Of a stretch of DNA of 18,649 nucleotides, positions 1-8,164 are shown one piece after another. Position numbers and translations under genes: made by a program. Source of the stretch: BM520 sp964594665 (GTDB lineage Bacteria > Bacteroidota > Bacteroidia > Bacteroidales > BM520); the NCBI GenBank assembly GCA_964594665.1, contig CAZQNY010000060.1:1-18649 (forward strand). The letters are read 5' to 3'. Below the pieces are notes generated by a model. That model was not told the DNA's origin. It ran no database searches and saw only the letters and a list, made by a program, of their open reading frames with translations. The first letter of the stretch is position 1; each line of letters opens with the position of its first letter.

Positions 1-81
1 GGTATTTAATTATTATATTTAAACGCACGCCTCATGGCGTACCTGAGTTTCACCGGGGAAGACGCGGGGTTCCACAGAGTA

Positions 82-147
82 TTTTCTGCAATGCAGAAAA
101 AATCCTGATAGCCATCCGGTGGAAGCGACCTCAAGATTGCTATCAGG
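82..147. repeat. Two adjacent intergenic hairpins
   Basis: Two perfect inverted repeats lie side by side in non-coding DNA. The first has arms TTTTCTGC (82-89) and GCAGAAAA (93-100) around a 3-nt loop. The second has arms CCTGATAGC (104-112) and GCTATCAGG (139-147) around a 26-nt loop. The loop of the second carries one copy of a 14-bp direct repeat. Together with the terminator immediately downstream this makes a dense structured intergenic block, perhaps the 3' untranslated region of a gene left of the window or a dispersed REP-like repeat. No coding potential is convincing here; a minus-strand open frame through the same bases is explained by the palindromes. Confidence 0.5.
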
Positions 148-201
148 CCAGACCTGACAGGAGAAATACCTGTCAGGTCTTTTTCCGGGAAGCGACCTCA
201 A
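121..201 (+). repeat. 14-bp direct repeat pair flanking the terminator
   Basis: GGAAGCGACCTCAA occurs at 121-134 and again at 188-201, bracketing the terminator hairpin. The exact repetition over 14 bases is seen directly; its role is unknown. It may mark a small duplicated intergenic unit or be part of a dispersed repeat family. Confidence 0.55.
150..184 (+). terminator. Rho-independent terminator
   Basis: A perfect 12-bp stem, AGACCTGACAGG (150-161) with CCTGTCAGGTCT (169-180), closes a 7-nt loop and is followed by a short T run (180-184). This is the classic layout of an intrinsic terminator on the plus strand. The minus strand has no T run after the stem, so it is directional. It most likely ends transcription from a rightward gene left of the window and insulates the sigma factor gene. 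Confidence 0.75.
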
Positions 202-331
202 CTTCGTATATCCTTCTTCAGACCAGATGGTAGCTTGAATATTATTTAAATCCCTTCCTCCACCCATTCTGTTTATGAGTATTGATTCCCCGGTGTATAC
301 ATTTCATTTCTCCGGCTATGGGGTTTTTTAG

Positions 332-339
332 TACTTTTG
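332..339 (+). promoter_or_regulatory. Bacteroidota-type -7 promoter box for the sigma gene
   Basis: TACTTTTG fits the Bacteroidota housekeeping -7 consensus TAnnTTTG exactly. A weak -33-like TTTC lies at 307-310. Transcription would start near 345, only about 18 nt before the ATG at 363, giving a very short leader. This placement also argues against a start codon at 282, which would lie upstream of the promoter. Confidence 0.55.
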
Positions 340-362
340 CAGTACCACATCCGGGCATATCC

Positions 363-980
363 ATGGCAGAACATACAATAAAGCATCTCACTCCCCAGTC
401 GGAGGTATGGCAACGGCTACTTGCCGGTGACAGGCAGGCGCTAAATGTTCTTTTCTCCGGTTTCTACGACGATCTGTACTTCTATGGCCTGAAATTGTGT
501 CACCAGGAGCCGCTTGTGAACGATGCTATCCAGGATGTATTCCTGAAGCTGTGGACTTCCCGCGACACGCTCCACACCATCCAAAAACCGGGAGCCTACC
601 TCTTCCGGATGTTCCGTCACCGTTTGCTGTTACTGTGCCGCCAGTCTGTGGTACGCAAACGCCATAATGAACACTACTCCGATGCCAGGACGCTGTTTGT
701 ATTCTCTGCCGAGGATCTCATCATCACCCACGAGATCTCCACTGAACAACAGCGCCACCTTCTGGATCTTCTCAATGGCCTTACCGAACGGCAGCGTGAA
801 ATTATCTACCTTAAATTTTACGGCAACCATTCCAACCCGGAAATCGCAGAGATTATGAATATGAAACTGCAATCGGTTGCCAATCTTCTGGCTCGTACCA
901 TTCAGGCTCTTCGCAAGGCCGCCTCTGCAGACAATGCTCTTTTTACTCTCGCCAACCTGTTTATAATCAGTCGATTATAA
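363..980 (+). CDS. ECF-type RNA polymerase sigma factor
   Basis: The 205-residue product has the two-domain layout of an extracytoplasmic-function sigma factor. Region 2 spans about residues 27-95 and includes a DAIQDVFLKLW segment typical of region 2.2. Region 4, about 128-186, has the recognition pattern LNGLTERQREIIYLKFYG followed by a helix-turn-helix. An in-frame ATG at 282 would add 27 residues unlike any sigma factor and would start upstream of the predicted -7 box at 332-339, so I prefer the ATG at 363. An anti-sigma gene follows 75 bp downstream, then an STN-containing SusC, which is the standard trans-envelope signalling arrangement. The factor probably directs transcription of the uptake and degradation genes to its right, but its target promoter is not identifiable by eye. 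Confidence 0.93.
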   Translation: MAEHTIKHLTPQSEVWQRLLAGDRQALNVLFSGFYDDLYFYGLKLCHQEPLVNDAIQDVFLKLWTSRDTLHTIQKPGAYLFRMFRHRLLLLCRQSVVRKRHNEHYSDARTLFVFSAEDLIITHEISTEQQRHLLDLLNGLTERQREIIYLKFYGNHSNPEIAEIMNMKLQSVANLLARTIQALRKAASADNALFTLANLFIISRL

Positions 981-1010
981 AATATCATATTTTTTTCATC
1001 CTATTAATGA

Positions 1011-1053
1011 GTATATTTCCATTGCAGGATACTCTTAAAGGTATAAACCTGCA
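1011..1053 (+). promoter_or_regulatory. Leader of the anti-sigma gene: near-consensus -7 box and start-proximal hairpin
   Basis: TATATTTC (1011-1018) is one base off the TAnnTTTG box and is a weak promoter candidate. Downstream, TGCAGG (1023-1028) and CCTGCA (1048-1053) form a perfect inverted repeat, with ATAC (1029-1032) and GTAT (1041-1044) able to extend the stem inside it. The hairpin ends three bases before the anti-sigma ATG at 1056, so it could limit ribosome access or be a regulator site. This is inference from the pattern. Confidence 0.3.
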
Positions 1054-1055
1054 TT

Positions 1056-2078
1056 ATGGGAATAAAAACACCTTTACGTACAGAAGATCTTCTTTTAGAT
1101 GACACTTTCCGCTCATGGGTTTCAGATCCAAAGTCAACTCACGCCAGCTACTGGGAGCAATACATAGCTGATCATCCGGAATCATTAGCTACTGTTGATG
1201 AGGCAAAGAAACTTGTTCAGATGCTGCATTTCAAGGGAAAAAAAGTCAATCCTGAACAGATACAGGCAGCTTTATCGCAGCTCAACAATACCATCGACAA
1301 ACAATCAGTGGCCCAACACAAATCACGCCGGATGTTTTCTTCATGGTGGCACAGTGCTGCTGCAGTATTGCTGTTCCTCATTGCCTTTGGCGCGGTATTT
1401 CTTTCAACATATAAAAAGGGCACAGAAAAAACCATCGCCCGGACAGAGATTACAGCTCCCAAAGGTGTGGTAAAAAGTCTTATCCTTCCCGACCAGAGTA
1501 TTGCCTACCTGAACGCAGGCTCCAGCATACAGTACAAGGCGGATTTCTCCGGCGACCTCCGGGAGGTTTTCCTCAGTGGTGAGGCCTGGTTTGATGTTTG
1601 CCACGACGAGACAAAGCCGTTTATCGTTCATACCGGCCAAGCAGATGTAAAAGTACTGGGAACAGCCTTTAATGTCCGCGCCTATCCCGGTGACAATGTC
1701 CACCAGGTATCGCTGGAACGGGGTAAAATTGCCATCTCGGGCGAAAATCTCCAGGATCAGATTCTGTTACCGCAGCAATCATGGCTTTTGCTACGTAATA
1801 AGAATACGGCCCGCGTTTTTAAAACCAACAATATCGATACTTACAGCCTTTGGCGGGAAGGGAGAATTGTTTTCCGCAACACCTCATTTGAAGAAATTGC
1901 CAGCATATTGGAGCGATCGCACGACATCACTTTCACCATCAAAAAACAGGAATTACTCAACTGCCACTATACCGGCGAGTTCTCCATGGAGGATGATATC
2001 AGCAAAATCCTGAATATCATAAGTATGACAGCACCCTTTGAATATTCTGTTAACGGCAGGAATATCACCATACAATAA
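1056..2078 (+). CDS. FecR-like anti-sigma factor
   Basis: The 340-residue protein matches the FecR anti-sigma layout of Bacteroidota. A cytoplasmic N-terminal helical region (about 10-60) binds the sigma factor, one transmembrane helix lies at about 99-117, a periplasmic FecR domain covers about 130-225, and a DUF4974-type C-terminal domain about 268-338. The FecR part shows the family pattern of LPDQSIAYLNAGS, a GEAWFDV segment and VLGTAFNVRAY. In this family it holds the ECF sigma factor at the inner membrane until the periplasmic domain is contacted by the signalling domain of the outer-membrane receptor. It sits between its probable partners: the sigma gene upstream and the STN-bearing SusC only 6 bp downstream. 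The substrate signal is unknown. Confidence 0.93.
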   Translation: MGIKTPLRTEDLLLDDTFRSWVSDPKSTHASYWEQYIADHPESLATVDEAKKLVQMLHFKGKKVNPEQIQAALSQLNNTIDKQSVAQHKSRRMFSSWWHSAAAVLLFLIAFGAVFLSTYKKGTEKTIARTEITAPKGVVKSLILPDQSIAYLNAGSSIQYKADFSGDLREVFLSGEAWFDVCHDETKPFIVHTGQADVKVLGTAFNVRAYPGDNVHQVSLERGKIAISGENLQDQILLPQQSWLLLRNKNTARVFKTNNIDTYSLWREGRIVFRNTSFEEIASILERSHDITFTIKKQELLNCHYTGEFSMEDDISKILNIISMTAPFEYSVNGRNITIQ

Positions 2079-2084
2079 CACACT

Positions 2085-5000
2085 ATGAAAAACACTATAA
2101 TAATCCGGTTAACTGCTCTGAGTCTGATCATTGCACTTTTCCTTTGCAGCCTGGAAAGTTACAGCCAGGGAAAGCATGAAGAGCTTACCGTCAAAGAGGT
2201 TTTCGATCTGGTAGAAACCAACAGCGACTACATTGTATTTTTTCAGAACGACCAGATAGACCTCACCCAACGCGTACAGGTCACCAGCCGCCACGAACCG
2301 ATAGACAGTCTTTTGGCTCATGCCCTTGCCGGTACAAATCTGGGGTTTCGCAAGGTGGATGACCATATTGTCATTGTTCCAAAACAAAAAAGCGAGCAAA
2401 AGGAAGTTCAGCCACAATTTACGGTAACGGGAACGGTCAGCGATGACCAGGGCGTCACTTTGCCGGGCGTAAATGTGCTTATAAAAGGCACTTTTCTGGG
2501 CACTACCACCGATATCAACGGCCGCTATGCCATCACCTCAGCGACCTCTATCGATACGCTGATATTTTCGTTTATCGGTTATAAAAAGCTCGAAGTGGCT
2601 GTTGTGGGTCGCGAAAAGGTGGATGTTGTTATGATGCAAGAGGTTACCACGCTGACAGAGTTTGTTGCCATCGGTTATGGCATCAAAAAGCAAAGCGACC
2701 TGACAGGCTCGGTGTCGGTAATTAAGTCGGACGAGATCAGTGCTTTGCCGGTGAGCAACCTGGCGCAGGCGCTGCAAGGCAAAAGCACAGGTGTTGTTAT
2801 CAAACAAAATACCGGTGCTCCCGGCGAAGGTGTTGCCGTGCGTATCCGCGGCGTGGGAACCATCAACGACAACTCACCGCTCTATATCATCGACGGTGTT
2901 CCCACAAAATCGGGCTTTAACACATTATCCAACAATGACATTGAGAGCATTTCAATCCTGAAGGATGCGTCTGCAGCATCGATCTATGGCTCGCGGGCTG
3001 CCAATGGCGTGATTATCGTCACCACAAAAAAAGGTTCCAAAGGAGGCACCCGCATTAATTTCAGTTCAAACACAGGTGTGCAGATGGCCACAAACCTCAC
3101 TCCCATGTGTGACAAAGATCAATACATTGAGCTGTATAATGAAGCTGCTCTTGCCGACGGACGCAGCCAAATAACACCTGCCATGGCCGACACCATGGCC
3201 AACACCAACTGGTGGGATGAAATTTTCCGCCCGGCAATCATGTCCAATTACAACCTCTCTGCCAGTGGAGGCACGGAAAAGACCAACTATATTATCTCCG
3301 GAAACTATCTTCGCCAGGACGGAATCATTCTTAACTCCGGTTACGACCGTTATGCTGTAAGAACAGCCATCAACACTGAGCTCACCGACCGTGTTTCTGT
3401 GGGCACCAATATCAACCTTTCGGGCTCCACACAGGATGTTGTGGGCAGCTCGGGCGATGGCTACGGCGGGAATGGAGGCAGTGTGGTACGCTATGCCTTT
3501 TTCCGTACTCCCGTTTACCCTGTTTACTATCCCGATGGTTCATACATCGACTACTATCAGCCTTACGCCGAATACTATGGCGACGGATACAATCCGGTAG
3601 GGTTTGCCAATAAGTACGACTGGGTTGTCAATCAACGGCGTATGCTTGGAAATGCATTTATCAAATACGATATTCTCGACGGTTTGGTTTTCAAAACGGA
3701 TTATGGCCTCGACTATGTGGGCTCTCATGAAAAACGTTTTAATGAAAACTGGGGTTTTAATGATCGCATCAACAACCCTAACTCGCTGCAGGAAAACAGT
3801 TATACAACAACAATACACACCTGGAAAAACACGCTCGATTACACAAAAAATTTTAGCGAACACCATCATTTCCAGGCATTACTCGGCACCGAGGCCATCA
3901 AAAGCAGCACAGTAGGGCAAACAGGATCGGCGATGAATTTCCTCGATCAGATTCCCAGTGTGCGCTATTTATCCAATGGCACCACCAACCAGCGTGTAAG
4001 TTCCTGGAATACCGGATGGGCATTATTCTCTCTTTTTGGCCGTGCCTCTTACGACTACGATAAAAAGTATTATGCAGAGGTTGTCTTGCGGCGTGATGGT
4101 TCTTCACGTTTTGGTGAAAATTACCGATATGGCATCTTCCCTTCAGGGTCGGTGGCATGGCGCATCGACAAGGAATCTTTTATGAAAAATATGGAGAATA
4201 TCACTTTCCTGAAACTCAGAACCAGCATTGGTGTTCTTGGAAATCAGGAGATTGGTGATTACTCTTTTGCAAGTCTTATCACAGGAGGGTCATACTATCC
4301 TTTTAGCTCTGTTCCCGATATTGGCTACTATCTGTTCCAGCACGGCAATGAGAACCTTCGCTGGGAAAGCCAGGTACAGTTTAATGCCGGTGTGGATGTG
4401 GGTTTATTCAACGACAGGCTGTACATCTATGCGGATTATTTCCGTAAGGTCACCAACGACATGCTGGTGCAGGCACCCCTGCCGCCCAGCAGTGGTGATG
4501 CCACGCCACCTTACTTCAATGCCGGAAGTGTGCTCAACAGCGGTATTGAGGCAGAGATAAACTTCAAAACAAAGAAAAAAGATTTCTACTACGACCTGGG
4601 GTTGGTATTTTCACATATTTCCAACAGCGTTCTGGAGCTTTATGGAGACAATCCAATCCTTGCCGGGCGTATCGACAATGGTGTTTATGCTACCCTTACA
4701 GAAGAGGGGTATCCTATTGGCTCGTTCTACCTCTATGAGATGGAAGGCATTTTCCAGGATGAGACCGACATCTTCACCCATGCCTATCAGGGCAGTAATA
4801 TTGAGCCCGGAGATGTAAAATATAAAGACCTCAGCGGTCCTGATGGTGTTCCTGACGGCGTGATTGATGCATACGACCGCACACATGTTGGCAGTCCCAT
4901 ACCTGATTTTACTGTAGGCTTTACCACAAACATGTCGTATCATAACTGGGATTTCTCAGTATTTCTGGAGGGCGTTTACGGCAATGAAATCTACTGGCAG

Positions 5001-5417
5001 GCGGCACATGATATTGAGGGCTTTTATCGTGCTTTCAATGTTACGGAACGCGTTTATGATGAACGATGGACCGGTGCCGGCACCAGCGACACGCAGCCCA
5101 GGGTATCGTGGTCGGGAGCAACAAATAACAAAAAGCCTTCCACAAGGTTCCTTTTCGACGGCTCGTATCTGAGGCTTAAAAACGTTTCACTGGGATACAC
5201 GTTTGATTTTTCTCAAAAAAACAAAAAAGCCATTAACAACCTGCAGATTTTCCTTTCCGGGCAGAACCTCTATACGCTTACCAACTATCCGGGGCTGGAC
5301 CCTGAAATGCAAACCAGTAATAACTCCGCCGGTGAGGGCGACCTGGCAGCAGGTATTGACTGGGGTACATATCCTTCAGCAATGATTATCAACTTAGGCA
5401 TTAACATTAACCTGTAG
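2085..5417 (+). CDS. SusC-like TonB-dependent outer-membrane transporter with STN signalling domain
   Basis: The 1110-residue protein starts with a signal peptide (about 1-28). A secretin/TonB N-terminal (STN) domain follows at about 35-98, then a carboxypeptidase-regulatory-like domain at about 112-185 (VTGTVSDDQGVTLPGVNV). The plug spans about 200-317 with VRIRGVGTINDNSPLYIIDG and the SusC hallmark ILKDASAASIYGSRAANGVI, and a long beta-barrel runs to the C-terminus. SusC proteins move oligosaccharides across the outer membrane using TonB energy, capped by the SusD encoded 4 bp downstream. The STN domain, absent from many SusCs, is the part that contacts FecR-type anti-sigma factors, so this receptor likely also reports substrate binding. 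Length and domains look intact. Confidence 0.96.
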   Translation: MKNTIIIRLTALSLIIALFLCSLESYSQGKHEELTVKEVFDLVETNSDYIVFFQNDQIDLTQRVQVTSRHEPIDSLLAHALAGTNLGFRKVDDHIVIVPKQKSEQKEVQPQFTVTGTVSDDQGVTLPGVNVLIKGTFLGTTTDINGRYAITSATSIDTLIFSFIGYKKLEVAVVGREKVDVVMMQEVTTLTEFVAIGYGIKKQSDLTGSVSVIKSDEISALPVSNLAQALQGKSTGVVIKQNTGAPGEGVAVRIRGVGTINDNSPLYIIDGVPTKSGFNTLSNNDIESISILKDASAASIYGSRAANGVIIVTTKKGSKGGTRINFSSNTGVQMATNLTPMCDKDQYIELYNEAALADGRSQITPAMADTMANTNWWDEIFRPAIMSNYNLSASGGTEKTNYIISGNYLRQDGIILNSGYDRYAVRTAINTELTDRVSVGTNINLSGSTQDVVGSSGDGYGGNGGSVVRYAFFRTPVYPVYYPDGSYIDYYQPYAEYYGDGYNPVGFANKYDWVVNQRRMLGNAFIKYDILDGLVFKTDYGLDYVGSHEKRFNENWGFNDRINNPNSLQENSYTTTIHTWKNTLDYTKNFSEHHHFQALLGTEAIKSSTVGQTGSAMNFLDQIPSVRYLSNGTTNQRVSSWNTGWALFSLFGRASYDYDKKYYAEVVLRRDGSSRFGENYRYGIFPSGSVAWRIDKESFMKNMENITFLKLRTSIGVLGNQEIGDYSFASLITGGSYYPFSSVPDIGYYLFQHGNENLRWESQVQFNAGVDVGLFNDRLYIYADYFRKVTNDMLVQAPLPPSSGDATPPYFNAGSVLNSGIEAEINFKTKKKDFYYDLGLVFSHISNSVLELYGDNPILAGRIDNGVYATLTEEGYPIGSFYLYEMEGIFQDETDIFTHAYQGSNIEPGDVKYKDLSGPDGVPDGVIDAYDRTHVGSPIPDFTVGFTTNMSYHNWDFSVFLEGVYGNEIYWQAAHDIEGFYRAFNVTERVYDERWTGAGTSDTQPRVSWSGATNNKKPSTRFLFDGSYLRLKNVSLGYTFDFSQKNKKAINNLQIFLSGQNLYTLTNYPGLDPEMQTSNNSAGEGDLAAGIDWGTYPSAMIINLGININL

Positions 5418-5421
5418 TATT

Positions 5422-6951
5422 ATGAAAAAGATATATTTAAGCATTGTTATCGTACTTCTTTTTGTGGCTTCAGGTTGTGAAAAATTCCTCGATGAGCAAC
5501 CTCAGGGAGATTACCCCAGTGAGGATTTCTTCCAGACGGCAGACCATGCCATGCTGGCCATAAATGCGGCCTATGTACCCTTATCGTTTGCCAATAGTGA
5601 CAATCGTTTGTGGGTTTTTGCCGAGGTAGCTTCTGATGATGCCGTAAAAGGCGGTTTCCCCGGCGACCAGGCTGACATTGGGCTTATCGACGACTTCCTG
5701 ATCTATTCAGATAATGGTAATGTAGAGACAACATGGTCAATCTACTATGAAGGCATCTCACGTTGTAACGCTATTCTCGACAATGTTCCCAATATTGAAA
5801 TGAATGAGGCTTTAAAGGATCGTATCCTCGGGGAGGCACATTTTCTCAGAGGTTTCTACTATTTCCAGCTTTGCAACATCTTTGGTAATGTACCACTGAT
5901 TTTATCGGTTCTTAATCCTGATGAAATGCAGGTTGCCAATTCACCCCGTGAGGATGTTCTGCAACAGATAGCCGAAGAGTTCAGCTCTTCAGCAACGCTT
6001 TTGAATGATGCACTTAAAGCATCTCCGGATGTATACTCTTCCGGAGAGAATGGCCGTGCCACTCCCGGTGCTGCCTTAGCATTTCTAGCAAAAACTTACT
6101 TACTGCAGGAAGACTGGACTTCGGCGTACGAGACCGCCCGTGAGGTAAAAACCTATGGCTATGGCCTGATGGATGTTTACATTCACAATTTTGATGTTGC
6201 ATGGGAAAACAATGAGGAGTCTGTTTTTGAAATCCAGCACGTATCGGGTTTCAGTCCTGTTACAGGCAGCAGGTTAAACCAATGGCTTGCGCCACGGGCC
6301 CGCAACGGATACGGCTTTGATGAGCCCACGCAGGACTTTGTGGATGCCTTTGAAACCACCGATAGTGGCATCGCCGACCCGCGGCTGGACTATACTCTGG
6401 GGCGTAAAGGAAATACATGGATTAACGGTGCGCCGTACGATTCCACCTGGAGTTCTACAGGATACTCCCAGAAAAAATATCTGCAGCCGGAGAGCGAAAT
6501 TCCGCTTAGCACCCGCGGTGATGCAGACCTTAACTTCACGGTAATGCGCTATGCTGAGGTGCTGCTTATTGAAGCTGAAGCATTGTGCGAAGCCGGGATG
6601 ACAGCTGAGGCCTTAATACCCCTCAATGATGTGCGCCGCAGAGCCAGGGAATCTTATCTGTACGATGAATCACTAAACGGTTTCGGCACTGTTCCCGAAG
6701 ATTTACTCCCTGAGATCACCACTACCGACAAGATACAGCTACGCGCGGCAATACGTCATGAACGTCGTGTGGAGCTGGGTTTTGAATGCCAGCGATATTT
6801 CGATCTTATGCGATATGGCCGTGAATATGCTACCGAAGCACTTGGTGATCAGAGTAATTTCAATTATGATATTCACCAGGTCTTTCCTATTCCACAATCG
6901 GAATTGGAAACAAATGCAAATATTACTCAGAATTATGGGTACAATCAATAA
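5422..6951 (+). CDS. SusD/RagB-like glycan-binding lipoprotein
   Basis: The 509-residue protein begins with a lipoprotein signal peptide ending in VASGC (Cys19), followed by KFLDEQPQGDYPSEDFF, a typical SusD start. The middle contains the TPR-like helices of the SusD family, for example RILGEAHFLRGFYYFQLCNIFG (about 133-154). The C-terminal part ends with the usual RHERRVELGFECQRYFDLMRYG (about 445-466) and VFPIPQSELETN. SusD acts as the outer-leaflet lid of the SusC channel and selects the glycan. It is tightly coupled to SusC. Nothing suggests truncation. Sequence alone does not reveal the sugar bound. Confidence 0.96.
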   Translation: MKKIYLSIVIVLLFVASGCEKFLDEQPQGDYPSEDFFQTADHAMLAINAAYVPLSFANSDNRLWVFAEVASDDAVKGGFPGDQADIGLIDDFLIYSDNGNVETTWSIYYEGISRCNAILDNVPNIEMNEALKDRILGEAHFLRGFYYFQLCNIFGNVPLILSVLNPDEMQVANSPREDVLQQIAEEFSSSATLLNDALKASPDVYSSGENGRATPGAALAFLAKTYLLQEDWTSAYETAREVKTYGYGLMDVYIHNFDVAWENNEESVFEIQHVSGFSPVTGSRLNQWLAPRARNGYGFDEPTQDFVDAFETTDSGIADPRLDYTLGRKGNTWINGAPYDSTWSSTGYSQKKYLQPESEIPLSTRGDADLNFTVMRYAEVLLIEAEALCEAGMTAEALIPLNDVRRRARESYLYDESLNGFGTVPEDLLPEITTTDKIQLRAAIRHERRVELGFECQRYFDLMRYGREYATEALGDQSNFNYDIHQVFPIPQSELETNANITQNYGYNQ

Positions 6952-6985
6952 AATGTTAAACCACTACTAATTAAACAAATCTATC

Positions 6986-8050
6986 ATGAAAACAACAATG
7001 AAAAAATTCAGCGTGCTAATGCTTATTGCCACACTTTTTGCAGGCGGCATTTTTACAGCATGTACTGAAGATGAAGTTATTGAGGGCGATAAAACTGCAC
7101 TCAATGCATTAATCACAGAGTGTGAAACCCTTATTGCAGATGCTGTTGAGGGTACAGCTCCCGGTTTCTACGAGGTTGGATCAAAAGCAACTTTCCAGAC
7201 AGCCATTGATGCTGCTACAGGTGTTTCCAACGACAGCGAAGCAGATCAAACAGCTGTTGATGGCGCCAAAGCCAACCTACAGGCTGCAAAAGAGGCTTTT
7301 GAAGCTTCATTAATCCAGGATGTATCCACTGAAGGCCTTGTTGCTCAATGGCTTTTCACCGGCGACGCCACCGATAACACCGGTAACGGCAATGATGGTA
7401 CTGCTATGACAGGCCACGAATTCTGGGGCGCCGGAACACCTGCTCTTACATCCGACCGTTTTGGCAATGAAGATATGGCTTACTACTTTGATGCCGGTGC
7501 AAACATCGAAGTTCCTTACGTTACGTCTCTCAATCCTGCTGCTATGACATTAAGCTGGTGGGTCTATATGGAAGAGCTTCCCAACAACGATTATATGATT
7601 TCCATGAATCGCTGGAACTGCTTTAAAGTAAATCTTCAGGATATAAACCGTGTATTCTTTACTACCCGTGTTGAAGATCCTGAAAATCCGGGTTCCTATA
7701 TTTACAGCGACCGCGACCACGATGGCGAAGGTCTGGAAGCAGAAACCTGGTATCATCTGAGTGTATCCTTTGGCGATGGCCATATGAAATTCTACATCAA
7801 TGGCGATTTGGTTAAAGACTGGGATAATGTTCCTGATGCAGCAATCAATTCCATCAGTGCTGATCCTGTAAACCTCACTATCGGTCAGGATCTGCCAACA
7901 GGCATCTATTCTACCGATGATCAGAGCCCGTATTTTGTTGAATGGGGTGGCTATTTTAAAGGAAAACTTGATGACATCCGCTTGTACAACCGCGTACTTG
8001 CCGACAATGAAGTTTCTTCTATTTACAACATCGAGAAGCCAGTAGAATAA
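6986..8050 (+). CDS. FIVAR and LamG-domain surface lipoprotein, likely glycan-binding
   Basis: The 354-residue protein has a lipoprotein signal peptide with Cys26 in the context FTAC; an alternative start at residue 5 (MKKFSV) would give a more usual signal length. Residues about 36-110 form a helical FIVAR-like module (alternating ALNALITECETLI and KANLQAAKEAF helices). Residues about 117-345 form a LamG/concanavalin-like lectin fold, starting GLVAQWLFTGDATDNTGNG and ending with GKLDDIRLYNRVL. Following SusCD directly, it fits the position of a surface glycan-binding protein. LamG-like folds also occur in enzymes, but I see no catalytic motif, so binding is the more likely role. The FIVAR module probably acts as a spacer from the membrane. 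Confidence 0.85.
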   Translation: MKTTMKKFSVLMLIATLFAGGIFTACTEDEVIEGDKTALNALITECETLIADAVEGTAPGFYEVGSKATFQTAIDAATGVSNDSEADQTAVDGAKANLQAAKEAFEASLIQDVSTEGLVAQWLFTGDATDNTGNGNDGTAMTGHEFWGAGTPALTSDRFGNEDMAYYFDAGANIEVPYVTSLNPAAMTLSWWVYMEELPNNDYMISMNRWNCFKVNLQDINRVFFTTRVEDPENPGSYIYSDRDHDGEGLEAETWYHLSVSFGDGHMKFYINGDLVKDWDNVPDAAINSISADPVNLTIGQDLPTGIYSTDDQSPYFVEWGGYFKGKLDDIRLYNRVLADNEVSSIYNIEKPVE

Positions 8051-8077
8051 ACCGTTTTTTAGTTAGATAGAATGATC

Positions 8078-8148
8078 GAATGGCTCTCACCCTGATGCAG
8101 GGGTGTTGACGGCACTCCAACGTTTCAGGGACGATATGAGAGCCATTC
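8078..8148 (+). promoter_or_regulatory. Three-tier RNA hairpin between SusCD-lipoprotein genes and ABC genes
   Basis: A long structured element fills the largest gap inside the gene block. The outer stem is a perfect 12 bp: GAATGGCTCTCA (8078-8089) with TGAGAGCCATTC (8137-8148). Inside it CCCTGA (8090-8095) pairs with TCAGGG (8125-8130), leaving a 6-nt bulge on the 3' side. At the tip GGGGTG (8100-8105) can pair with CACTCC (8113-8118) with one G-U pair. It ends 16 nt before the start of the sugar-binding protein gene and has no T tract, so it is not a classic terminator. It may be an mRNA processing or stability element setting the ratio of outer-membrane to ABC products, or a cis-regulatory leader. 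Confidence 0.6.
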
Positions 8149-8164
8149 CTATATCCAAAAACAA

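Noticed and set aside
19..267. Minus-strand 82-residue open frame
   Set aside because: It runs through three perfect inverted repeats and a terminator, has no recognisable domain and no plausible promoter; palindromic sequence explains the open frame.
3540..3869. Antisense and alternate-frame open frames inside SusC and other large genes
   Set aside because: They are shadows of strongly supported genes and show no domain or signal features.
8078..8148. Miniature inverted-repeat transposable element
   Set aside because: The 12-bp terminal repeats look transposon-like, but flanking bases show no target-site duplication and the interior also pairs in nested fashion, which fits an RNA structure better.
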